A stretch of 31,152 nt of DNA from Lingula anatina (lineage: Eukaryota; Brachiopoda; Lingulata; Lingulida; Lingulidae), in NCBI RefSeq assembly GCF_001039355.2, contig NW_019775590.1, positions 273,242 to 304,393 on the forward strand, read 5' to 3'. The notes under the pieces were generated by a model. That model searched no databases. It saw nothing but the letters and a program-made list of their open reading frames with translations, and was not told where the DNA came from. This document shows positions 22,919 through 31,152 of this stretch, piece by piece. Each line of letters opens with the position of its first letter. Position 1 is the first letter of the stretch. A program made the translations under genes and the position numbers.

Positions 22919-23295
22919 ATGTTGGACATGTCCAAAAGATTCTACGAATAGCCTGCGAACAGCGAGGCCGCAAACGTAACTTGCTCCCCTCGCACGGAGT
23001 TAGCAAGAGAGACGCGCGTTGTGCAAGACGCACGTCGCAAGCAATGAAGGAGCAAGTGCCCTTTGGGTGTTGAGTAAGGCGCACGCCCTCACAACTAACG
23101 AACAAAGTCGAGAGCACACCGGGGATGCGTCGCACGTGCGTCACCCCCACGCCTAGTGTATAAAAAGCGCACGCTCGTGTCTTTACAATAAACGTCAACT
23201 GTGTAATGGATACAAAAACTTTCAAAATTTTCACATGTTTGCTCAATTTAGTTTCTAATATGCCTCCAAAAGGCAAGAGAAAAAAGATTACATAG
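22919..23295 (+). mobile_element. Possible LTR-retrotransposon fragment (LTR promoter and leader)
   Basis: A locally GC- and CpG-rich block begins near TGTTGGACATGTCC. It carries a TATAAAAAG box (23159-23167) and AATAAA (23187-23192) 20 bases apart, an arrangement common in LTRs. A short frame at 23260-23295 begins MPPKGKRKK and stops after 11 codons, resembling the basic start of some gag proteins. No reverse transcriptase, integrase or second LTR is seen in the window, so this is a weak call. Confidence 0.3.
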
Positions 23296-23973
23296 TAGAA
23301 AAAAGGGAGGAGGAAGAAGAAAGAAGAGAAGAACAGGGAGCAAAACTGACGTACGCCGTCAGTACGTCACCACAAACGTGTGACGCAAGTGTGAAGCAAA
23401 ACTGACGCAAAAGGGCACCACTTTCGCCGTGCGTTGCATTCCCTTCGTAGGTGGTGAGTGTGTGCCACTTACACAGGAAGCAAGTCAAACTCTTGCAATT
23501 AGCGCCCCTGCTTGAAAGGACATCTCATGTGGCCCTTGCGACTCGCAAGGCAGACTTTCCTCTACCTCTACGACCTCCACGGCCTCCGCAACACCTAAAA
23601 ATCGCAGGGGATGTACGATCCTGAAATCCGTGCGACCGGATGTGACCGTGGCTTTAGGAATGTCCCCTGTTTTCTCCAGTACTTTAAAAGTGCATTAAAA
23701 TAAAATGCAGCTGTTTAAGGTAATTTGGATCACTATCAACTATCAACGGTGACCACACGTCAATTTGGCACTAATGACTCGCTTCATCAAATACAGTATA
23801 CAAACTGCAGCTACAGCACCCTCCCTCTGGTCACAGCGCGAGCATTACTGGCACAGGATGGACATGTATATTTGTCAAGTTTTTTTAACTCCTTATAATA
23901 TCTACAAAATGTTTCAGGGCAGGGGCGTATCCAGGATTATTTAAAGGGGGGGGGTCCGCGGATGCGAAGTCGA

Positions 23974-24371
23974 CCCCCTTCCCCCCCACACACACACACA
24001 CACACACACATGATGTGGGGTTTGGGGCCCGGTGAAGGATTCCAAAAAATTTGGTATTTTAGAGGGCGAACGGTGGTACAGTTTACAGCTGTGATTCAGC
24101 TTGTCAGAATTCTAATTTCAAGAGGGACCAGAAATCGAAGGGGGGGGGCAAGAAGAGGCAAGAATAAATATCATTTTTTATTAATTTATGACTTTTTTGT
24201 TTTTTGAGTCATCTATATTGTAGGTATCGAAGTGTTTTATACCCGGATGTCCTTGTAAAGGAGGCTGCAGAAAGGACTACAACCCCCGGTACAGCGATTG
24301 GTATTTTCGGCCCTACCAGTAAATGCCATCTGCTTCAATTTAACTTTTGTTAAGTTTGAATGTCTTTAAGT
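23974..24371. repeat. 398-bp direct repeat, first copy
   Basis: As far as I can compare by eye it is identical to 24373-24770, with a single N at 24372 between them. It starts in C-rich and (AC)n sequence and contains a decayed peptide exon 2. Probably a false duplication at a gap. Confidence 0.9.
24224..24322 (+). pseudogene. Decayed exon 2 of a Diedel-like peptide gene
   Basis: After an acceptor-like ttgtag, a phase-0 frame reads KCFIPGCPCKGGCRKDY and then NPRYSDWYFRPYQ before TAA. It aligns with KCNIFGCACDGGCRKDC..NPWYSDW of the intact copies. The first cysteine (of YCGYGK) is missing, one cysteine is Tyr, and the GTATGT donor is lost. No signal-peptide exon precedes it and no third exon follows. 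Confidence 0.7.
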
Positions 24372-24372
24372 N

Positions 24373-24770
24373 CCCCCTTCCCCCCCACACACACACACAC
24401 ACACACACATGATGTGGGGTTTGGGGCCCGGTGAAGGATTCCAAAAAATTTGGTATTTTAGAGGGCGAACGGTGGTACAGTTTACAGCTGTGATTCAGCT
24501 TGTCAGAATTCTAATTTCAAGAGGGACCAGAAATCGAAGGGGGGGGGCAAGAAGAGGCAAGAATAAATATCATTTTTTATTAATTTATGACTTTTTTGTT
24601 TTTTGAGTCATCTATATTGTAGGTATCGAAGTGTTTTATACCCGGATGTCCTTGTAAAGGAGGCTGCAGAAAGGACTACAACCCCCGGTACAGCGATTGG
24701 TATTTTCGGCCCTACCAGTAAATGCCATCTGCTTCAATTTAACTTTTGTTAAGTTTGAATGTCTTTAAGT
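24373..24770. repeat. 398-bp direct repeat, second copy
   Basis: Second copy of 23974-24371 at an offset of exactly 399 bases. After it the sequence continues uniquely. Confidence 0.9.
24623..24721 (+). pseudogene. Decayed exon 2, duplicate of 24224-24322
   Basis: Same sequence as the first relic, by virtue of the 398-bp repeat. It is likely the same locus counted twice. Confidence 0.6.
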
Positions 24771-25558
24771 CTTTAAGTCTTACAATGGCCTTAAATCAAC
24801 TCGTTGCGTTTTGTGCGAAGCTCGATTTGTTTATAAAAAATGTCTGTTTGTGGAAAGGAATAATCGCTGTAAGTGATACAACATTAAGCAAGTAATAAAA
24901 ACATGAAGCATGCCGTGTAAGAAGCGCGTTACAACAAGCGTTTATCTGTGCGCATTTTGAGAGTTGATACCTCTGTTCGGATTCAGTTTGTTAATCAGTG
25001 TTTCCCATATCTTAAATACCGTTATGATGTATATTTGTTTTGGGTACTAAGTGTATTTTCTCAAAATGACCATGAATGTTAGGAGGACACCAGTTTCACA
25101 AAAACTTAAGTCAGTTCCCTGGTTCAGTTGACTAGGATTTCCATGATGGTGCTGTTACACTGCTCCTGATAGGGTAGGTTGTGCCCATGTGACCGTGTAA
25201 CCTTGGTAATTAAGTTCTTAGCCATGAAACCAGACTTAAAGTCGTCTTGTGAAACCCGGACAGAATACCAAAGCGACTTTGCTGTGGGGTGTCGTCGGTA
25301 AAACATTAACAATAAACACATTTTATCCATGTCTGCATTAATCTGCCTCTAGACAAAAAATAAACGCTATACTCAGATAGGTGTGCAGTTTTAATCTTAA
25401 TCTCAAATGTTACATGTTATATTGACAGATTTCACAAAGCACTCCTCTTTCATATCGATCTTTTTGAAGATTTATGTCACCACCAATTGCTTTTTCTCAC
25501 CTTTTTGTTGATTCAACATCAAAGACACACACACGGAGGGAAAGCTGTGAAAGCTCAG

Positions 25559-25594
25559 TTATACGGGACATTCGAAGCCGCTTCTATTCAGTCT
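25559..25594 (+). promoter_or_regulatory. Core promoter of peptide copy E
   Basis: TTATAC (25559-25564) lies 31 bases before the A of TCAGTCT (25588-25594). Unlike the other copies, the leader intron has shrunk and its GTGAGG donor is changed to GTTGTG. The 5' leader is therefore probably not spliced. It then contains a short upstream ORF (25615-25668, 17 codons and stop). Confidence 0.5.
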
Positions 25595-25696
25595 TCCTGC
25601 ATCACTCCAGCTGAATGCAGCAGACCGCTTTGGAGAGTTTAATAGTGTTGTGTTCTATACTTCAATAACTTGGTGGTAATTCTGGAATTCCAGATG

Positions 25697-27236
25697 ATGG
25701 CAGCATCTGTTGTCACCATATTCGTTGCTGTCTTCGTGATAGTCACTGTTATAGAGGAAGCTCAAGCTGTGTGTTGTAAAGCAGACAAGAACGGGTGGTG
25801 TGCGGACTGTACTCCGGTAAGACACAATTTATCCTTCATGTCAAGCACAAACTTGTTTATGTCATTTCTGTGTAACGCATTTAGAGATGAAGATTGTGTT
25901 TTCCTCTTTAGTCATCAGTCAGTCATATTGCAAAACAGAATCAACTGTGTCTTAATCCGTGAGAATTAGATCGAATTAGATAGTATTTTATTAAAGTTAG
26001 CAATTATATCTGAATTGGTCCATTTAGTCTTTTTCCCCTTACTTTAGTATCCGTCAAGTAAAACATGAATGCAGGAAATGAGGTTTTTCATCACCTTATT
26101 GTTTTAACAATATAATCGAATATCAAAATAAGTGAAATAGATATTTTATCCCCCAATTTTTACCGAACTGACAAAGCGATCAAAATCTGTTAAAAAAATA
26201 ACGAAGGCTATGCACTTGAAAATACTTACATATGTTCAAAGTAATCAGGTTCACGTCTCAAATGCGATTATTCTGTTTCAGACAACTCCATATTGTGGAT
26301 ATGGGAAGTGTAACATATTCGGCTGTGCTTGCAAAGGAGGCTGCAGAAAGAACTGCAACCCCGTGTACAGCGATAAATATCGTCCACCGCCGTATGTATT
26401 CCTGTAAATCTTGATAGGCCTTCCAATAGGATGAACAAGAACACTAGAAAAACACCCTGAGAGCGCAGACCTCCGCCAAGACAGCAAAGTCTCCACCCAA
26501 TGTCGTTTCACCCCTAAATTTTCATTCTATAATGATTTAGTATTTTTGATTTTTGACTATTGATTGATTATTGATCCGGATCACCACCAAAAACTAATCA
26601 CTTCTAAGTTGACCCATTTCTGACCTACCCTGAAAAAATTTCATTGAAATTCATCCATAACTTTTTGAGTTATGTTGATGACAAACTACCAAAAGGGGTG
26701 AAAACATAACCTCCTTGGCAGGAGTAATGATATAGGACTCAATACCAATTACTGTAAAAGAGGACCTAATGTTTGTACCATTCCCAGCAAACACAAAACG
26801 TACCTGTATTTAGAGCATTATCACAACTTTCTGCTAAAGTTTTCTGTTTGATGGGTTAGCTCTTGGTGTATTGTTTTCAAGACGTACATTATTTCTAAAT
26901 AATACTAATCCAAGACACAAAGTGCGGTACAGAACAGGACGAATCATTGCAGACCGTCGTCACGCACCTTGGCTTGTATACAATGTTCGAACGGATATAA
27001 TATATCAATAACCCGGTGAAGGTATGTTTATTGATCACAGTAAAAACAAAAATGAATGAAATAATAATAGTAATAATATATATATATATATGTATATTAC
27101 CTGAAGTTTGGGAATGACTGGATTTTTTTTCAGTTTCTGGGTAAGCTATTACCGAAAATGCAGATGCCAAAACACAAGGTCTGTGGAAGATGAGACCGGG
27201 GGAGGTACTGTCGCTAGAGAAACATACCTTAATTGA
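25697..27236 (+). CDS. Diedel-like secreted cysteine-rich peptide, copy E
   Basis: Exons 25697-25816, 26282-26391 and 27134-27236 code for 110 residues; an in-frame ATG at 25694 could add one Met. I chose 25697 because it aligns with the start of copy C. The signal peptide is almost the same as in C. The mature peptide keeps all 12 cysteines but reads YCGYGKCNIFGCACKGGC, then RKNCNPVYSDKYRPPP and FWVSYYRKCRCQNTRSV. It is thus more basic than C, and one Pro codon is added. The surrounding non-coding DNA is close to C, so the peptide itself has changed unusually fast. A 3'-UTR intron begins 15 bases after the stop (donor 27252; exon resumes 27429). AATAAA at 27478-27483 is a good poly(A) signal. 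A dispersed element sits in intron 2. Confidence 0.84.
26437..26728. mobile_element. Dispersed element inserted in intron 2 of copy E
   Basis: Absent at the matching place in copy C (near 11755). Contains a CGCAGACCTCCGCC-like start, GATCCGGATCACCACC, a block reading TTTCATTGAAATTCATCC, and ends with ACCTCCTTGGCAGGAG. These motifs recur in a non-autonomous repeat found in many animal genomes; the family name is not certain. Confidence 0.6.
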
Positions 27237-27477
27237 TGCACATCTAGACGGGTAAGGGACTCATACCGTTCTTTTTTTTGGAAAATGTGACTTAAAATAT
27301 TGTAATCGCTGATTTGCGCCAGTTTGCTGAAACAGTAACTTTTTTGGCACGTTAATCTTCAGCTGCCATTTAATTTGGTGAAACACGTATTTTGTGATGT
27401 TTAACTTGTATTCCTTTTCCAATGTTAGATTGCAGAGAAGAAAGAAGCTCAGAAGATACATAGCGATATTCAGACAA

Positions 27478-27483
27478 AATAAA
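27478..27483 (+). terminator. Polyadenylation signal of copy E
   Basis: AATAAA 50 bases into the last non-coding exon. The matching bases in copy C (after 12530) read as an A-run without the T. Confidence 0.5.
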
Positions 27484-27820
27484 TTTATGCTGTCGAGTAT
27501 GACAATAGCACAGATTATCAATTGGTATTCTTTGAATCTCTTTCATTTTTGATTTTCACTCAAATTAATACTCAGTTTTGATAAAATGTTAAACCATCTG
27601 CCGTATTTTTCAATGATTTTGTGAGATGATGTTTGCGACTTTAACAGGAAATACAGGATTTTTAAAGGGTTTGATTGTTGTGCTTTTATGCGAGTAAATG
27701 GGGAAGTGAAATCGAAAAAAAAACAGAAAAGAATTTGATCGTTGAAAATATTGATGATTGATATGAATAATCAGTCAAAATCACCACTGAAAGTGTAAAG
27801 GGTACCGGTTTAACATAACT

Positions 27821-27983
27821 GAGGGTCCTTGTAACAGAAAGTCTGCCCTCCATATAGTTATTATGGTTAGGGTTAGTCTGACCTTAGTGGGTCAAAATCT
27901 AGAGCGATCGAGGCTCACCTGTACAAATGAATGGAGAGCGGACTCTCTATTATGGGGACTCTCTGTCACGTTACACCGACACA
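27821..27983 (+). repeat. Dispersed repeat R2, copy 3
   Basis: Same orientation and place as 12881-13037; inherited with the block duplication. Confidence 0.7.
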
Positions 27984-29759
27984 GGCTATATCATATAGAT
28001 TTTGCACTTGATATGGCAAGTGAACCGTTGCAGATCGCATCTGTAAAGTACGTATTACCGAATGAAAAAGTATTGTATCAGTTAAGAAACGCTTTTGCAA
28101 AGACAATCTGCGGAGCGCAGTGAACGGGTAGTAAAATGTACGTAAGCAAACATTTTTCTCGATTCTTAAATCAGATTTATTGTTCAAAGCAAGCAAGTTA
28201 AATTGCCTTATTCATTCTCCAACTGAACTTTAATTGTTTGTTACCTCACACAACTATTCAAATAGGAATAAACCACCTTTTAGAAATGTCTCGTAGATAG
28301 TGAGCCACTCAAGAGAAAGAGTGACAAACATTTAAATTTTATTTGTGCGTTTGTTCCTTGTTTCAGATCATTATTATTCTAATTCTTTTAGCAGAGTTAA
28401 TAAAAATTAGCCACACTTTTCCTATAATTCTATGTCTTATACTGTTTGAACAGTTTAGGAAAGCGTGATCTTCTTATCATCAACACCAGTGGGAGACAGT
28501 ATAAAGGAACTGGGCCACCTTTAAACTGTATTATGTAATCGCTTCAGGGATGATTTATCTTTCTGTATCACTTTCCTTGTCATTTATTGGTCCAATTTAT
28601 CGTCTTGTTTAGAGGAAAATTGTCATCCTAGTATCGGAGCTTGCATCAAACTTGAACCTGTGCAAACATATTTTATCTGTTTTCCCTAGTACCAATTCAG
28701 TTAATATGCCTCCAACTTCAGTCACATCTTAATAAAGATATCTCGTAGACACAACTTAACATAGCATGATTTATAAGTATAATAAGAATCTGATGGAGGA
28801 AACGCATTGTAAATGAAAACTATTTCCCACTGCAATATAAAATAGAAAACATAAAAGGAAGTGTATTCGCACAATCAAATAAACGTGGCGTAATTTCGAT
28901 TCAAGAACTTAATTCCATTTGCCGAATAACCGTTTGCATGTTCATAAAATGTATCTAAGCATTAGCAAAAGTTTAGTTATTTAGTTTATAAAACATGCAA
29001 GTCAGCTAATGCGTTGCTTAAAATGCCTCTGTGACTTAAGTGTATGTAATTACAATTATCGAAAATTGAGACGACAAATGTGTCTCAAAATGAACAGCAC
29101 ATTTAAAAGTGCCTCATGCTTCTAGCAACGGGAACCATCCCCTCCACCTGTGGACTGTTGTAATATACGACCCTCCACACATCTATTAGAAGTACTTCAC
29201 TCTTATTAAATGATAAAACCCAGACGGAAAACATCGGTATTTGTCGAACATCAATCAAGCTGATAATACAGCGTTCAATAAGCCGCGGGATCGCTAAGCA
29301 ATCCAGACGGCTTTCTCCGCTGTAGTGCATTAAGTCGCATAACTCCGATAGAAATTAATTGTTGGATTTTGTTTCAAATGAACCTTTTGCCAGGATAACG
29401 AGAAACCAACTGACTTAAAAAAAAGCTGTTTTTATTAAAATATAAGGCATTCACTCGCTAATCGTTTAGTAGTGACTTGTGATATGGGTATTAATACCCA
29501 ATTTACCGAGGACGGCTCACCCTCAATAAGATGAGTACATTTGAACGCATAACGTCGGTATCTCTTAAACAGCAATCAATTTGATAAGGCAGATAAATCA
29601 CAGGTTTTTCTATTTACTTCTTGTGTGTAAAGACTTCAAACTCGGTCAAATTGGTCACCTTGGTGCATCAAACATATTTAAAACATAGACTTCCAAATCC
29701 CACTGACACAAGAAATCACCGAGAGATATCAACAACTACATCATACTGGTACAGTGAAA
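27984..29759. other. Intergenic DNA before vWA gene 2
   Basis: Aligns along its length with about 13038-14917, with many small indels. No shared open frame or RNA gene recognised. Block 29168-29287 is the one that also survives alone at 20738-20853. Confidence 0.5.
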
Positions 29760-31128
29760 ATGAGAGGACTATTTTACATTGCCTTACATCTGGCGTCGTT
29801 TATGTTTATTTATCAAAAATGTGAGGTTTGACAATCGGATCTTTTATTAAGATTCCCGATATGAATAAATGGTTGTGATTCAATGTAAAATTAAGTTATA
29901 ACGTTTTAGGGTACAGTGTTGTTAATCATTTTCAAAGCCAAATTTATGAGGGATTATTTTTCCCGTTCGCTCGAGTCATTTATTGTTTGTACAATTATTT
30001 ATACAACTTGCACATACAGATGAGATTCAAAGTTAAAATTTAGTGAAATTAAAACAAATTATTTTCATTTCAGATGGAAGCGGAGCGAAGGGTAGCGCTA
30101 ACACAACTGACGGTAACAAATTCCTTCAATACGTTATGCCTATCCCCAAATTATATCTAAGGATCAGTTCTGTGATATTCTTAATAAGAAAAACCCAATT
30201 GCAATGGCACAATTCTATGAGTACATTGTAGTGAACAATGAATAAATAAAATTATTCTTATCGTGTCTGACTTTCACAGTATTAGAATAAATTAATCACC
30301 AAGTATAAGAACAATGGAATGTGGTAAGTTCTGGGGAAAATAAATTATATTCCGGTGTGACATGAATGGCAATCCTAGAGTTGGAAGTCCAGGGTCCCAT
30401 AAGATAAGGCACATGTTAGGGTTTGTCAGAGGATTGGGGTCAGTATATGGGACGAATATCCCTGTACAAAGTAAAGGGGGTGGTCTACGAGTCCTAGAGG
30501 ATTATTGAAAAAATGTAAAACACACTGGTTAGTGCTGTGTAATGTTTTTCAGCTTGTAAAAACTCGGACATAGCATTCCTGTTGGATGTCACTGGCTCTC
30601 CAGATGATGCACCAAAGATTCAACGCTTCTTGGCGTATTTGGTCAACGATTCATTCGTAATTGGACCTAGTGACGTCAATATCGCTATTATATCTTTCAT
30701 ACCGGAAATAGATGGTCATATGACACTGGACAAAGGGGACTTATATCCCGACGTATCGGCAGCAATCCTCACTGTGAACGTACACAATGGGACATCTTTC
30801 GAAAGCCAAACGTATAACGCGTTGGACTTGGCCAAGACCGTTTTTCTTAGTCCTCAGCATGTTCAAGGAGGAAGGTTAAATGCAAGTAAAATCGCCGTCG
30901 TCCTAACTACGGGGCTGGATGACACATTCTGCACTACTGTACAAAAGGCGCTGGCGGCGAAGCAACAGGGCATTGAAGTGTATGCGATAGGGGTCGGCAA
31001 CAAGACAAGCCAACTTCTAGAACTAAAAGCGATTGTTAGCCCTCCTGCGCATACTCATGCTTTCCATGTAGAATCGTTTGATGAGCTGCGCGAGCTGGCA
31101 GAGGTCTTCTTTAAAGCACTTTGTTCAG
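29760..31128 (+). CDS. vWA-domain membrane protein (vWA gene 2), partial at window end
   Basis: Exons 29760-29820, 30074-30112 and 30553-31128 have the same lengths and phases (61, 39, 576 bases) as in vWA gene 1. The signal peptide is MRGLFYIALHLASFMFIYQK; the linker differs (GSGAKGSANTTD); the vWA domain starts CKNSDIAFLLDVTGS. The vWA exon differs from gene 1 at about 15 of 191 residues, with the same DVTGS and TTG metal-site residues and the same glycosylation motifs. The donor GTAGGT at 31129 shows that more exons follow. By analogy these would hold the Thr/Ser/Pro stalk, transmembrane helix and tail, but they lie outside the window. Confidence 0.85.
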
Positions 31129-31152
31129 GTAGGTCTATATAACAAAGTTTTT

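Larger units (their letters stand above)
25314..31152 (+). repeat. Segmental duplication, second copy (peptide E + vWA gene 2)
   Basis: Colinear with 10757-18055 and cut by the window end. Carries its own 0.3-kb insert in the peptide intron and lacks the 1.7-kb insert of the first copy. Confidence 0.88.

Noticed and set aside
22449-22979. 176-codon + strand frame
   Set aside because: It lies across repeat R1. The matching frame in the other R1 copy (10205-10447) is not maintained, so coding is not supported.
22851-23276. 141-codon - strand frame
   Set aside because: Long because the block is GC-rich. It is antisense to the LTR-like signals and has no recognisable domain.
23962-24606. Duplicate 65-residue frames (MMWGLGPGEGFQ..)
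   Set aside because: They are identical only because of the 398-bp repeat, and they start in a microsatellite and G-rich repeat. They are not evidence of a conserved gene.
1-31152. CRISPR arrays, operons, tRNA or rRNA genes
   Set aside because: None seen. Repeats are microsatellites, dispersed elements or duplications, and gene structure is plainly eukaryotic. I could not run a tRNA or RNA-family search.

Overview
The window is intron-rich animal DNA with GT-AG splice sites, microsatellites, many short inverted-repeat transposons and frequent ACATGTA motifs. A marine invertebrate is likely. A mollusc is my best guess, but this rests on general sequence texture and not on a diagnostic gene. 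Almost no real gene is a single long ORF; the genes below were assembled by hand from exons with matching splice phases. Two runs of N (25 bases at 8592-8616, one base at 24372) mark assembly joins.

Layout: (1) Bases 1-1.6 kb hold the 3' part of a + strand gene for a small multi-pass membrane protein. (2) From 3.5 to 5.3 kb, copy A (+) of a secreted, 12-cysteine peptide whose core (YCGYGKCNIFGCACDGGC) strongly resembles the Diedel family, known in insects as circulating immune modulators and also carried by some insect viruses. (3) From 6.8 to 9.65 kb, copy B (- strand), converging on A, with an unusual arginine-rich tail. (4) From 10.76 to about 18 kb, copy C (+) followed by a gene for a type I membrane protein (signal peptide, von Willebrand A domain, Thr/Ser/Pro repeats, transmembrane helix, basic tail; complete, 14918-20016). 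(5) From 20.7 to 25.3 kb, a decayed zone: a relic of the vWA gene's upstream region, the promoter and 5' exon of a truncated fourth peptide copy (D), mobile-element fragments, and a decayed exon 2 that appears twice inside a 398-bp exact repeat joined by a single N. (6) From 25.31 kb to the window end, a second copy of the C + vWA block: peptide copy E (complete) and a second vWA gene cut off by the window edge.

The main system is thus a repeatedly duplicated unit, one Diedel-like secreted peptide gene plus one vWA membrane-protein gene. There are four intact peptide genes (A, B, C, E), at least two relics, a shared core promoter (TTATAC-like box 31 bases upstream of a TCAGTCT initiator) and a shared exon plan. 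Between C and E the signal peptide is nearly fixed while the mature peptide has changed mainly at amino-acid-altering sites, with all 12 cysteines kept. That is the pattern expected of an immune or otherwise fast-evolving secreted peptide. Function is inferred from family resemblance only.
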